Notes under the pieces: model-generated | Databases searched by the model: none | What the model was told of the DNA's origin: nothing | Seen by the model: the letters and a program-made list of their open reading frames with translations, nothing else | Source of the DNA: Pithys albifrons albifrons | Lineage: Eukaryota > Chordata > Aves > Passeriformes > Thamnophilidae | Reading direction: 5' to 3' | NCBI RefSeq assembly: GCF_047495875.1 | Contig: NC_092463.1 | Span: forward strand, 20,511,224 to 20,575,223 | Length of the DNA stretch: 64,000 bases | Part shown: positions 49,501-63,712 of the stretch, one piece after another | Layout: every line of letters begins with the position of its first letter | How positions within the stretch are numbered: position 1 is the first letter of the stretch | Made by a program: the position numbers and the translations under genes

Positions 49501-50639
49501 GTGGCACACTTTACAAGAGATTGGCTAAACAAATGAACTATTTTTTTCTTCAGACACTATTCTGCACAGTAAGATATGCTAAATTTAATTAGCATTACTG
49601 ACATGGTAATTTGCATTGTTACCCGTGATGCTTTCTGCTCTTTATATACCATTTCCTTTTGAAATTGCCATAACTTACGTAAGCATATCATTTTGTCCCT
49701 GTGGCTAACACTTGGTTCAAGTATTAGATTCACTGTGAAATTTCTGCAATTACTATTTTGCTCATATCTAGTTGAATATAGAAATATTTTCAGTATGTCA
49801 TTGACAGTATTAGTTTTGATGATATCTTAAGACTGCTTATCTATAAAGACTTATAAATTGGCAGCTTAAACTAATGCTTCTTCATTCTGTGTTGCACACC
49901 TTCCATGTCCAGCTAATTCTCAAGGGTGAAAGCAAAGCAGTTAAAGCAGAGACACTTGAGAAAGATAAAGGAGCTGAGACAATACTGATTGTTCTAAATG
50001 CCTAACCCAAGGGAGAAACTTTGACCCTCCACATGCATTTGCAAAGCAACAGGATTTAGAAGGCTACTTGCAAAGGAGATCAAAAGTCACATCAAAAAGC
50101 TTGTAGGTTTTCCATAAGCAAGATGGAGTTACAATTTCCTCAGCTCAGATGTTTTCAAAATATCAAAGATATGTTGCAAATACATATGAGTGCTGTTGAA
50201 AGTACCTAGTCTCAAGTACCTGTTGAAAGCTCCATTATCTGGTATGAACATTTGGCAAGGCTAGGTTATTTGCAATTTACCAAGGAACTTCAGAAAATGT
50301 GCTTTTTGGGGATTATTTCATGCTGTAGATCTTAACTCAGAATATTGGAACCTGTCTTGAAACTTTTGATTTAGATGGATTTAGATGGATTTTTTTTCAC
50401 TTTAAATGAATGCCAAATTCTGCATTGATCTAACATAGTAAAAATTAAACAAATCAAAATATATCTTTAATAATAAAATTGATAAGGACATATTTCACTT
50501 TTGAAAAAGACTGTCTGAAAGTTCAATGCTTGGTTATGTATTAATCATGGGGAATGTTTGAGCCTTTTATCTTCATACTAAGAGCAAAAATCTGGTGTAA
50601 GTTGGATCTGAACTGGCAGCTTTCCTTCAGTTTCATGTC
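46559..50639. other. Unique AT-rich non-coding stretch
   Basis: About 4.1 kb with no repeat family, RNA gene or exon recognised. Open frames are under 80 codons. Confidence 0.55.
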
Positions 50640-51310
50640 ACAGAATCAAAGAATGGTTGAGGTTGGGAGGGACCTCTGGATGTCATTGGCCCCACCAACT
50701 CCTGCTCAGGCAGGGCCGCTTTGACCAGGTTTCACAGGATCATGTCCCCATGGTTTTTTAATACCTCCAAGGAAGCAGATGTCAAAACATCTCCTTGAAG
50801 CCTGTGTCAGGGCTCTGTCACTCTCACAGCAAAAAACCTTTTTCTGATATTCAGAAGAAAGCAGCAGTGTTCCGGTTTGTTCCCTTTACCTCTTTTCCTG
50901 TCACCGGGCAATGCTGAAAAGAGCCTGGCTCCCATTTATGTTTATCCTCCAGATAATCATACAGATAGATAAGATCCCCCCCAATCAGAGCCTTCTTTTC
51001 TCTAGGCTGAACAGCCACATCCACCTTAGTCCTTCCTCATGGAAGAGATGCTACTGTCCCCTCATCAGCTTAGTGGGCTTTCACTGGATTCTCTCCAGTA
51101 GCTCCATCTCTCCCTCATATTAGGCAGCCCAGAACTAGACACAGTTATTCAGGTGTTGACTCACAAATGTTGAGCAGAAAGGAAGAATCACTTCACTCAG
51201 CCTGCTGGTGAGGTTGCTCCTAATGAAGCCCAGGATACCATTAGTTTTTGTAGACACACTTTGTTCCACTTCTCCTAGCAGTCTAAAAGAAGAACCATTT
51301 TTATCCCACT
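50640..51310 (-). mobile_element. CR1 LINE 3' fragment (minus)
   Basis: A minus-strand CR1. It begins ACAGAATCAAAGAATGG, then GAGGTTGGGAGGGACCTC (inverted tail and 3' UTR), and continues through antisense ORF2. The minus frame at 51135-51317 reads TKTNGILGFIRSNLTSR, then EVILPFCSTFVSQHLNNCV. This is the ANGILGCIR / [19 protein letters not shown] block, decayed. It stops short of the RT catalytic box and contains several frame breaks. Confidence 0.9.
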
Positions 51311-53296
51311 GTGTCAACAGTCTGAATGGATTGGCATTCTGGACAAATTCTGTGGGAGAGCAAGAATTTAATGGGAATCTTAATGAATCCTATTTTGATA
51401 GTAAGAACAAATAAGAAGAAAAAAATTTCTTACCTATAGATTCAGATTCAGGCACTACTATGATACCAGGGAGTTGGATGGATAGACAACTAGGTAATAT
51501 CTACCTCTTTCTAAAAATAACATTTATGTGAGTTTGAGAAAAAACATTGGCTGTTAGGAAGGCAAAATTAAAATTGCTTAATTTGAACATAAGTAAATTC
51601 TCTCAAAGCATGACTTTAACAAAAACAGGCCTTTAATAACTATTGAATCTGGCTGCTACAGCTTATTTTAGTGACTTGATTTATCTTGTGTGGAATGAGC
51701 AGCCTACCTTCTCTGTTCTAAGACAGTCACCCTGCCATTTCCATAGAGAGAGGCTAATTCTGAATCACATCACCTCTTGAGAAGAACTGAGCACAGCAGG
51801 GAGACAATTGCTTTGGAAGAATTGATTTGCAAATGGGGAAAGTGGACAGGCAGAATCGATTTGTACAATACTTCTCTCTTGCTGTACCTGACTCGTCTGT
51901 TTCATAACCTTGCAAAAGCAAAATTGAACTGCATCTGTCTAGCCCATTTCAGAATGGTGGCACATCCAACATGAGCCAACTGTCAGATAACCTGAAATGC
52001 CTTTCTGTTGCACCCACAGGAGGTTAATATGTCCTAGACTTATGCGTCACTGTGCATGGATAGTAGCACTGGGCTTTCTGGCCATCTGGAAATCTAAACT
52101 GCCTTGCACACAGATGTCTGAGACAGCCATTGTCCAAAGCCATTGGACTAAAAATGTTGATATTAGAAAGTGTGTAAAAAGACCAAAGAATATAGCAGTG
52201 CTACTTCTTCTCCAGAGGTAGTTTTCCCTAGTAGTTTTGCTCTAGTTTTTTCAATGCTTTTCACTGAGATAGAATTGATACATGCTGAGTATATAGCTGT
52301 GGTATTTTCTATCTGGCATCAGAAGTTCCCATATTTTTAGACTTTTCTAAATTTTGAAATGTGACACCTGATTATTTTGTCACTGGCTAAAGCCAGAAGG
52401 TTTGTTTTAGAGTCAATGTCTTCCTCATTTCAACGGCCCTAAGCAGCAGATGTTCTAGAATTAGCCACTTTTTACTCTCAGGGCCCTTTAGAGGTTTGCT
52501 CATCACTAGTTCTAACAAGTAGCAGTGGGATTAATCAAAATCTGTGGAATCACTCCAAGGCTAAAATAAATGTTTGGGCTGTAGCTGTTACTTAAAATTG
52601 TGTTGGAAGGTGATACCTGCAAGTATTTATCAGAAGAAGTAATATGTAACATTAGCACTTTACTGTCTACAGAAGAAACATAAAAGGGAAAAAGGAGTCA
52701 ATTCTATGAGTACACTCATTAGTTTTCAAAAAGCCAAACTGCTCCTTGTAAGTGTTTTACCTTTCTCAAAAGTCTGCACACGGATAGATTTGGAGCTTGA
52801 ATGCTGTGCCTTTAATCCAAAGCAAACCCTTTCACACAGGAAAAGCATAGATTTCCATCAGGAGATTCCAAAGATAACAAAGGATATGAAATTTTTTGCA
52901 GAGTAGTTAACATAGTGTCTTTCTGAAGGTAACAAAATTAAGAACATGAAGGGACCTTAAATTTAGCTGAATAACAAAAGTGACTAACGGAGCAACTAAA
53001 AATAATTTTAACAAGTTTTTTAACAAACTCTAGACTACTGATCATGCTTGAAAACAAAATAACGTAAAACATTTATAAACAATTTCATTCACTCTTAATA
53101 TTAGTTTTCCTAATTTAGTTTTTTTGCTTGAAATGCAAAAAGTCTGTCTGCACAAGGGCACTGTATTGGCTGTTGGCATGAAAGGAAACTTTCCTTTCTT
53201 TTTGTTTTGAAACTTATCCTGGAAAGAAGAATGTTTTGGATTTATGGTTTTGTTGGGGTTCTTCTTCAGTGATTTTGCTGTTCTAGGATTCATTTT

Positions 53297-53314
53297 ATTT
53301 TTTTTTTTTTTTTT
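53297..53314. repeat. Poly(T) run
   Basis: Interrupted-free T homopolymer of roughly 18 bases within a T-rich patch. No retrocopy is recognisable next to it. Confidence 0.9.
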
Positions 53315-55621
53315 GCTTTAGAGGGTTTCTCCTTAATAACTGGATTTGAGCAGGTGGTTTAGTTAGATAATCTCTTGTTTTCTTCCCACACAATATTTTT
53401 CAAAATCCTGTAACACTGAATTTGAATCTTTATCCTTAAAAAAGTACAGATAAAATAACTGCATATGTAAAAAAGCAATAATGGCATCAAAGATAAATAA
53501 AGTTGCTGTAATCACAGTGCTACTGAGCAAAACACAAAACTATCTGCTGCAAAAAAATCAAACCAAATTTACCTAAGAATAAGAAAAATCTCATTGAAAA
53601 TATATCATATATTGCACACATCTCTCCTTCTTTCTCAGTATGTAGCAAAATTCAATCCAGCTGCTTTTGACAGTAACTTTTAAGGTGGTGAATTCTTTGG
53701 AGGAATAAGTTTGAAGAAATAATTTCATTCTTCACATATCTTGGCTTCAAGCATTTGTCATCATTTACTAAAATAGTTGAAATCTTACCGGAGGATGGGG
53801 ACCATAGGAGTCTGAATGAATGCTAAATTTGCTCTGAGTCTGTGCTTATCCCATCATATACAGAACTGTAGATCTTTAGTCTCCATAGCTGTATTCAACA
53901 TTTATCCATTAACATAGGAGCAACTCAATTAGTGGCTCTGTAGGGATCAGAGCATAACCTTACTTTCCACAATTTAATAGCTGCCATACATCATCAAGAT
54001 CTAATTCCCAGGCTGAGTAGGATGTAAATGGCAGTAGCCCACAGATCCATTTTTTAAAAACTTGAAATCTTTGTGACTCAATACTCTTTTCCAAGCCTGT
54101 TGTATTGTGCATCCTGCAATCTTTCCTATAATTCACACCTCGTATCCTGCAGATTAATATTACTGATTGTTTTGTGGTGAAATGATTTTATTTCTTGATA
54201 CATAATTAACATTAAAGGGAATTATTTGCCAGCTAGAATTTGTTAGCATTATCAGAGGTTCATTATCCCAGAAATATAATATATTTTGATATTTAGGATG
54301 TTCTGTGTTTTGTGCTCTCATTGGTCTTCAGCAGAATTACTTACTCTGCCATCTTATGCTTATTTCAGAGAGGGTTGCAGGCAACTCACTGACGTTCAAG
54401 ATCAAGTCATGTTTTTTGTTTAATCCCTTTTATCTGGAATCTAGAAATCACTCATTCTCTTTTTTTCTTTATGTATTTCATGAGAAAATGTAGAATATGC
54501 TCCATTAGGTAATGAAAATACGGAAAATTCTGTACTTCAGTCAAAAGACTGGACCTGCAAATGTGATTATTCTGATTTAGGCTTAATGTAAAATACAATG
54601 ATCAGTGCTTCTGTGATTCTGTTTATGTGCAACTGAATGATAAGAGAATGAAAAACTGTCATTTAACCCCATCCAGGAACTAAGCACCATTGGAGCATGA
54701 CTTGGAATCCAAGATGACCTTGCAAAATTATCTGAAATTACAAGGATTAGTTTAAGAACTAGAGTTCTGCTTTAACTAGATATAGTTAACTGTACAGTGT
54801 AAGATGAAAACAAAAGTCAAGGAAGCAATTATACAGCAAATTTTCTGAAGACTGTATTTATTATGCACTAACCATGAATCAATGAGCTCACACTCAGTCA
54901 ATAAAAAACAGAAAAGGAAAGAAAACCAACCCACTCAGACTGTACACAGTCATATTGCACATGAAACACAAACACATTAAACACTGCTGTTCTATTGCTC
55001 TTGTCACTTAACACTTTTAAAGAGCTTAGATAAAATACTGAGTTTGGGTCTATGAATTAAAAGAAAAAAGATAAGACTCAGATGGAGTTTTCCTTCTCAT
55101 TACCAGAGGAATCACGCCAAAAGACATAGGAAGAAAGAGTGAACAAATTGAATAATTAAAAAAAAGACAAAACACACAAAAACCCCAAGACCAAATTAAT
55201 ATATAACAAAAGTTTTAAAAAGTTTAAAGGCTACTGTAAATATAAACATAATTTTTATTGTTGACTATGGATAAAGTATCAGGGAAGAAGCTAAAAAATC
55301 TTTTATTGGAAGCTTGAAATAACTACCAAGAATAGCTTAAACATAACAACTGGTAATCCCAAAGTTCAGGACTGAAGTTTCAATGTGAGCTTTGGCTAGA
55401 CATCAAAATTAAGGTCAGGGTTTTTTTCCTTCTCATACAGTTTTTGCCTTTTATTTTTAATTTCTGTTCTACATTGGAAAGTTTGTCTTGGAGTAGAATC
55501 ATAAGTGCTAATAAACCACAGAAAAGTAGATTTCTCTGTATTTACATGTGACTTTCCTATAATATCCAACTTGACCAGAGCTGAAGGTGTTCAAGTACTT
55601 AAAAATAAGCCCATCATTTGT

Positions 55622-55659
55622 TTGGTTTTTTTTGTTTTGTTTTGTTTTGTTTTTTTTGT
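55622..55659. repeat. (TTTTG)n simple repeat
   Basis: Four TTTTG units flanked by T runs. A simple repeat without other features. Confidence 0.88.
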
Positions 55660-58600
55660 CTCAGTAGGTTTTGATAAACCCTAAATAAACATGTCACTTA
55701 ACTGGTCAGGTTCAGTTTATTCATCTTCAGCGATCATGACAATATTTTTTTAATTTCTATTTTATTCTGACTGTGTTTAAAATTCCTTAGACATCCTTAG
55801 GCATATTAGAAGGGGAATGAGGAGTTTTATATAAATAAAATTAATTTTAATATTAATTGTCTGAAGTCTTTTTTACCACAGAATTTTAAAAATCTTCTGC
55901 TAAAAACCATAGCCACATCAAGTATAGTTCATTTCCTGGCAAATAATACCCTGAAGATAGAAAAAGGAAAACATAAAAATTTCAAAAATGGAGAAAGGCT
56001 GTTTTTAAGACCCACTTCAAAACAAAAGGTAGGACCATGAAAGCCACTTTGTATCTCCAGACTAGCTGAGCTGCTTCAAATCCAATCAGCTACATTTCCT
56101 AGCATGGATATGAACAACTATCACATAAACAAATCAAAACCAAACAAACCAACAAATATTATGGTTGTCTTCAAGTTTCCTTTTACGCAGGCTCATTGCA
56201 TATGAGATGCATGACTTCAGTTTGTCCTACTACAACCTCCAGAGATTGCCATCTAGCAGTAGAATTTTTATTACTCCATCTCACCTTCAGTTTACTTCCT
56301 GCAGAAAATTCACAGATCTTCTTCCATCTTGTAGGCATCTTCACACAAAAGAACAATATAAATGAAAACTTGGGAAAGATGATAAGAGGAAGCATACAGA
56401 AGACTTCTAACTATTTACTATTCAGTTTTTGGGACCTGAGGAACTGAAGTTTGCAGAGCATTAAGGTGGCTACAGTTCAGACCTGGATGTCCTCTCCACT
56501 TTTTACTCCACAGCCAAAATAAGAAGGCAGCTATGAACTCTAACGCTGGGGAAATGTGTGTTTATTTGAGTGTGTGGAACAAACCTAACACTTCCACTGT
56601 CTGACCAACTGCCATGCTCTGTTTGCATTACAGCCACTCTGGCTGTAGTGAATATGCACAGTGAGTCACATCATGTGACAGAAGGTGTCAGCATATGGGT
56701 ATCCCGTAACAAGGAAATAACTGAACATCTGGCAAAGCTGAGTGTCATCATCCTCGGCATTCATCGAAAACTACTGAGTGGATCTTTTTTTACTGTACAG
56801 TCTTTTCTCATTATACTTTTGTAATGGTTATTTCTTTGACCCACAAGTTCACAGAGCACCCCATCCATTCTACAGAACTCAAGCACTGCCACTACATATT
56901 GAAGAATAATTGTTCTTGCCAGGACATCCTATCCAGATTAGGATACAATGATATTTGGCCTGAAATCTTTGTAAGAATATCAAAATTTTATATTATAAGA
57001 AGGGAAGCAGAAGTGGGAATGTGCTATGATGCTAGTCAGCCACGATTTAGTCTTGACTCCAATTCTTTAGCTCAGTATACCATGTGGAATCTGCTTTCAG
57101 TACATAGTTTTCTATTCCTTATTAGAGGAAGTGCCCATATGTCCATTTATCTAAGACTCTGAATTCGGCTTTAACATTCATTGCTCTGACTTTTCCACCT
57201 GGTTTAATTACCTACATAAATTTCTCAATCAAAGGGTCACAAAATTAGTCCTGATGATAGGTACAAATTAAGCTGAAAATTCTCTGACTTGGCTAGATAT
57301 TGATGTTTCATGGAACATAATATTTTTTTCTCCTTTGTGTTACCTAAATTTGAATTGTAACACATTATCTGAAAAATAATTTGCAGCCAGTTTAAAATCA
57401 GATTCATTTACATTAATAATATTTTTTGTAACTTAAAAAAAAAATAAAATCCTCTCGTAACATAAGTGGCAAATTACCTTTATTCTCTGCTGTCATCCAA
57501 GATTTTTGTGGACAGAAATTCTTTTCTGCATTCACAGATTTATCCACAGTTTTCATTCGTAGTGTCCTTCAATTATGTCTAAGGCGCTTTTTTTAATGTA
57601 AATACATGATAATAAATATATATTAACAACACTCTTGACAAATGGGTTCCAAGATATACCCCAAAGGTGTTGCTATGAATGACGTGAGTTATTACAGTAC
57701 ACCTAAAGCCTGGTATACAAATGGAAGATTGAAAAGTCATGGAACAAGTGCATGCATACCTTCAAGGCAACAGAAAATGCTGGAAATGCAAAGTATAGGA
57801 AATCAAGCATGAAATCCTAACCCCAGTGAAGAAAATTGCAAATTACAATTAATTTCAGGGGGGAGCAGGCTTTTACTCCAAGCACAGATGGAAAAAAGAA
57901 TGCTTTCCAGCTCCCCAATCCATTTGTGTAGGTGATGCCATTTGTGCATAGTGCCAACTAATTTTTCCTTATTAAAACTAATGATCCATAATCGCTTCTG
58001 GAATGGCAGAGCATAATATGGATTGTAGTGTGCAAATCTGAAATTTACTGGTTCAGGTTTGTGTCCAAATTTCTGAGATAATTCTTACCTGGACTCTCTA
58101 ACAGAGTCTCAAAACACCCTTATTGTTAAGACATATTTTTCTAGTTATGCATGTTCAAGCAGTGTATTTAATGCCCAAAGGAGTTACTTCTGACTTTCTA
58201 TGCAACAAGATTTGAGAGCAATTCCACCCTTTAAGAGCCATGCTTGTGTCTTTGAAATATTCTAATCCCCTGACAAAGTGACACTACAAAATGTCTTATG
58301 CTCCATCTGCTGCATGATGGAGACCAGACACATGGGTCAGGAAAGAGCTATTGTACATTCTGGACAGGCCCTAATCTGGATTATCAAGACATTCTAATGC
58401 TGTAATATGATCACTCAGTCCAAAATTACAGAGACTATGATAAAATATTACCAGGTATTAATTTGTGATTTTCATGTTTTTTAAAATTCATTTTCCAAGC
58501 TATATATCCCAGAATTTTTGTAGTGTCTCAGAGATATATCAAAAGGCAGTGAAAACTATAAAAAGCAAATTCCATTCAAAATATGAATATTTCCTTTTTA

Positions 58601-61084
58601 CCCAAATCCTAATATGTTTTGATATGAGGGGTCTTATTTTCAAGAGAAAATTTATTGTCTGTCTCAATTTTCAGCATTACTATCTTCTATGGCATCCTTT
58701 GAGTCTACAGGTAATAATAATAATGATATTTTTAGTAATTATAATAATAATGGTCTCAATCTCAATCTTCCAGTCTATTTAAATAAGCTTGACCGAAGCC
58801 TTTGGACAGCCTAGGAAAAAAAAATTCTCCGTTAATCATAATACTTTCATAGATTAAATTTGATTATTTAATCAAAATGCACAAATGTCATTTTCCTGTG
58901 AGAAAAGACCCATAGACCACTAAGCTGTTCAAGCACCTTTTTTCCTCAGTTTCACAATTGTTCTGAATTCAGGACACAGAAAACAAGTTTTGTTACATTT
59001 TAATGGATAATTGCTACCAAATAATTTATGGCTGCAAAATGCTACACATAGCAGAGAGACTACAGCTACTTATGACCTAGTAAATTAAAACTACACCATC
59101 TGTGTGTTGAGTATGTTTTACAAGTTTAATTGTATAATATTAGTCTGCTTCCATTATAAAGATCAAATGCAAAGAGAAAAGACATAAACTTTGTGTATGT
59201 ATCAATGTAACCTCAACTCAGCAGTTAATGATTATTTACTGGGAATGTAACCAGATGCATTTAATCCTGTTTTGGCATCTATTCAGGGCAACAGAGAGAA
59301 AAAAGAAAATTTTCACTATGCGTAACAGAGAAGAAGATAAAAGAGAGATCTTATAAAATGAAGATTACCTTTGGCTCCTTTTAAATTCAGTGACTATTCA
59401 GCACTAGACAAGCAACATTTTGGGCACAAAAAATTATTCTGTCAATTTCCCCACCCTTTTTTCTATAAAATATGGACCACAACAAAGGAAAATATGAAGT
59501 GACATCAATTTCTTTAAATAAAATAAAATGAAAAAGACATCTTTTTTTTTTTAATCCAGGTTCTTATGACAGTCTTGCTTGTAAATTGTGCTATCTACCA
59601 TACAATGAAAACTGTCTGTAAGCAATTTAGCAAAATTTATTGTCTGCAAAGGATACCTGTAGGTGGTCAATGTGAATTTGTTTCTTGTTATCAAGACATT
59701 TATAATTTTATGTCACCATAAATTTGAACATACTTGGGTGCTCCAGAAGTCTCCTTTCAAAAGGAATGAAGTCAGTCTTTGAAAATAACAGACTGACAGG
59801 AACTACCAAATTTAACATCTAAATTCTGCTCTCGAGTACGCTCTTGTGTAGTATTGTTCTGAAAGGTAATATTCATATAATTTTAACTGAAGGTAGTCTA
59901 TATAAGACTTAACCCAAACTTTAAAAGCTCAGTTCAAGTCACTCAAAATTTTTTGCTGTCTTTAGTAGTGACTGATTTAGTCTTGCAGAAAGAGCTACTA
60001 TGTCAGACCTTGCTGTAAGCCTGCCTCGGTGCAAGCCTGTGGCACATTCACTACTATCCCACCTTTGTGCATTGACTTTGAGGAAATTACTTTAAACATA
60101 ATAAAGGTCTTAAGCAATCTCATTAAGACAAAGGAGTACTCCCAGGGGCAAGATTCTCCCAATAAATACACCATAAACTTGGAGCAAACTCTTCTAATAA
60201 CAATGTAGTCACTCTATCCGAGTTTATCTTAAGTCGAAATGTGCTTCTTAACCCTTGGTGCAGTGTTCAACTGAATTAGAAAATGCTGAGGAGTGTAATG
60301 TTCCATTAGAGATATGTGGAAAATTACTAAGTGCAATATGATTAATAAATGGGAGTCTTTGGTAATTATTATTCCACAACAGGGACATTCACAGTGTCTA
60401 AAGGGTGAGCATGAAACACAGATTGGAGGGATACTTTGTTCAGCTAAGAGGGCCATGATTTAAGAAATATGTTTTTAAAAATAAAAAGTAGTATTTTCTG
60501 AACAAATAATGGGGGATAATTGTCACTAAAATAATTTATGAGGCATAAAACTGAAAATGTGTTTTGTTTCTGACAGATGAGAATTTGTTATATTATGACC
60601 AATTGAATTCCAAATGAAAATAGAGATATTTCAGCCATTATTCATTATTTTATTTGGGGAAGTAGATTTCTTCCATTTTGATGAGAAAGACCAAGTGTTT
60701 TCTGTTGACATAAGTTATGTCTCCATAAACAGTATAAATTCTTAGGTGTCTTACAGCTGTGGTCAATCTACATTTTAACAGGATAATTGAATGGTCTTGT
60801 ATAACAACCACCAATCATATGTTGCTAAGTAACCATTCATTTATGAACAGACTGCTTTTAATAACACATTAACAATCAAGTATATGTTCTGCAGATTCTA
60901 TAACTGCCTGGCACAATTTCCTTCTTTTTTTCCAGAAGTTTTACATGACAGTTATTTATTTTATGTCCACAAGTCCTGAATTGCTGCACTGGAAATGATC
61001 TTGAAAGACCACATCTTAGAATAAGTAAGCACAGTTATTATTGAAACATTGTTCATTAATCCCTCCTGGTGTACTAGTACCTGG

Positions 61085-61193
61085 AATATATATATATTTA
61101 TACACACACACACATATATATGTATATATATGTATATGTACACACACACAGATATATATAGATATATATATAGATATATAGATATATATATGA
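61085..61193. repeat. Compound (TA)n/(CA)n/(GATATA)n microsatellite
   Basis: Alternating TA, CA and GATATATA blocks over about 110 bp. Overlapping plus and minus frames here translate to I/Y- and C/V-rich dipeptide strings and are not genes. Confidence 0.95.
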
Positions 61194-63689
61194 TATTGGT
61201 TATTATTTATTTGCATAATATACAAACCTGCATTTGAATTATTTGAACTTTCACAGAAAAAATGGTTGATTATACATGGTATAGAACATTCTTTTAAAAA
61301 AATTAGTCCTAGAACTGTACAAATGATACTCCTGGAAACTCTGCCTATCACAGCAGAATGTATATTGCTTTCCTCTGCTTGAAAATTCGGACTTTTAAAA
61401 GTGTTGTTTAAACAAAGTAAAAAGTTGGGGTTTTTTTACACTGTTTAGATGCAAGTTGCGAGAAAAAATACTGTGCTGCTGCCGTACTTTCCCTTCTTTC
61501 TGAGGATATATTCTTGAATCATCCTATTGAGAGTAAGATGTGTTCAAGCTTTTGGTCAAAGAAATGTCAGGAGCATGTACCCAGAGCTTGGGGACAGAAT
61601 CAGGCTGAGGTAAGTTTAGGTTACCAAAAATTGAATCCTAAAGTATGTCGAAGGATAGGGGATATGTGCTGACATGAAGATCATCTCTGAAAAAGGCATG
61701 AATTCTCCTAACTCACGGTAAATATTAGAACAGTAATAATGGTCAAAGATCAGGAAAAAAAACAGGCAACAGCTTACCCCAATTACAAAGGAAATTCAGT
61801 CCTTGACTCTCAAAGTTTCTTATCATTTTTTTTTATTTCTTATCAGCAGCTGTTGCACTCACCCCAAGTTTTAGCTTTTTGTTCTTTCCTCTGTTCTACT
61901 GTTTATTTCTGTTGTCCTTGAAAGACTTGGTGCTATCTGGGAAGTGGAAGCACCTCTTAAAGACTGTTTTTCTGCAGAAATCCACAAACAATTCTGCCTG
62001 TGTTAAAAAAACTGCATAAAGGATTAGAAAACAATAAAAACCACTGGGTTATTTTCCAAAGTCAATGTAGACAGTGCGGTTTCTTTCAGTGCTTCCAGGA
62101 ACAGATGGACTGATGAGGCTGACATCTCATCTACATTCACTTAGAAACTTGAAGGAGGCAAAAACTGTAGCATTATCAAATTAAACAAACATGAATTAAA
62201 CCTGAAATCTACTTCAAAATAATCACTGCTGTTAGCTCCTATGAGGACGGGTTTTCTTTGAATCCCATTATACCACGGAGTGTGAAAACAAGTTAAATCT
62301 CCATTTTGATTGCTTTACTCTGTCAGGTCCATTCAACATTTCATTAATTTTAATTACTGTCTTTGTAGTTTATGATGTTCTGGCCAGGAGCCATGCTTCT
62401 TTGCTTAATCAGCAGGTTGCCAATATGACACTGGTTTCTTTTCCCTATGACATAATGAAGAAAATAAGCTGTTCAGTTAATCTATCAATTAATAGTCATC
62501 ATTTCATTACTTGAATTTACAAGTTCTTCAGAGCCTTTCATTTCCATTATGTCTTAGCTGTGTCTAACAGACATTACAATACTTTGTTCCATCTTCAGAA
62601 GCAATAGCCGAGAGAGAGAGAGTGTACGGGAAGTTTGGTGTAATATTGTGTCTCAGTGTCCAATGTGATCAGGCTGTTGCTGTGCTTATAGATCATTTTA
62701 AATGTATCAGAACTCCAAGGAATTTCTTATGGGACATAGCACAGCTATCAACTGCACCCACAAGACTTTAACAGAGTTACTAGTCAATTTCTAAACCTCT
62801 ATTTTGGCAAAGTATTTCCATGCCTGTATCAACAGCTATCCCAAAATTCAGATTCATAACAACAAGAGAAATTAATTAATTGTACTGAATGGGGTGGGAG
62901 TTTCTGTTTTCATATTATTGTTAAAAACACATACATTAAAATACTCTTATAAAACTTTTAGGAAGCTGTTTTCAGCTAATTCTGGTTTGCTGGAAGTCTT
63001 GCTTTTGTATTTCTAATTTACTATAATTCTTGCTTTTGTATTTCTGGGTTTCTGCACATTATGACCTGCAAATAAATAGAAAGTAAATGGAAGCATGAAG
63101 AAGTGAAGTTAACTGCTTCTGGAAAAATCCAGTTGGTGTATCGTAATAAAGGTAAGACTCTAAATAAAAAATAGATGAAAAAGGCTATACATTCCTAAGG
63201 AAATATTCAAAAAAAATGTACCATTCATTTTGAGATTAAAAAATAGGTTCATGGAAGTGGAAGGACATTTTTAAATATCTTTAAATGTAATAGAAGAATA
63301 CATTTAAGAGCCAGACTTACCCAGAAGTTTGTTTTCTGTGTTTCAGGAGATTTGTCCTACTTTTTGTTGTAATGAAGCATAGCTTTAAGGATTTTAACCC
63401 CTGCTGGCGCTTTTTGTCCTGTTCTGTTTGAAAATAAAAAAGCAACCTTTCAGGGAAATCAACCTCAAGTACTTTTGTCTTACCATATTCTTGAAGTCTC
63501 TGTAAGGGTGCAGGAGGTTGGCAGAGCACTGAGCAGGGCTGGAGATCAACCAGTCTGGAGATTTGGGAGTCTCCATGGTCTGGGAATATCAGGATAGCTC
63601 AAACATATCAAAAACACACTGACAAGGGAAACTTGGCCAAATTTCCCACTACTCTTCTTTCATCTCTGCCTTTTCTAATGTGAAGGTTT
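61194..63689. other. Unique AT-rich non-coding stretch
   Basis: No repeat family or exon recognised. It includes a TAATTA/TTAAT-rich block at about 62300-62600 (candidate regulatory) and a donor-like GAGGTAAGTTT near 61607 with no supporting exon evidence. Confidence 0.5.
62300..62600. promoter_or_regulatory. Candidate regulatory block, homeodomain-type motifs
   Basis: TTCATTAATTTTAATTACTG (about 62340-62359) and ATCTATCAATTAATAGTC (about 62480-62497) supply several TAAT cores. The sequence is free of repeats and long frames. Low-confidence inference from texture only. Confidence 0.18.
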
Positions 63690-63712
63690 GGGGGGGGGGG
63701 GGGGGGGGGGGG
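63690..63712. repeat. Poly(G) homopolymer, 23 bases
   Basis: Twenty-three consecutive G residues followed by AGAGAG. Long G homopolymers are uncommon and error-prone in sequencing. The overlapping minus frame with PPPPPPPP is an artefact of the run. Confidence 0.95.

Larger units (their letters stand above)
51311..61084. other. Long unique AT-rich non-coding stretch
   Basis: Nearly 10 kb with no transposable element I recognise. It holds a T-rich homopolymer at about 53297-53314, a TTTTG repeat at 55622-55659, and ATA/AAT triplet patches at 58710-58750. Open frames are at most 112 codons (56824-57162) with no recognisable domain. No exon supported. Confidence 0.5.

Noticed and set aside
61016..61351. 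111-codon minus frame with I/Y and C/V dipeptide strings
   Set aside because: Generated by the TA/CA microsatellite.
61600..61615. Strong splice-donor-like GAGGTAAGTTT, possible exon end
   Set aside because: No upstream acceptor with an open, recognisable coding segment. Such words occur by chance in 64 kb.
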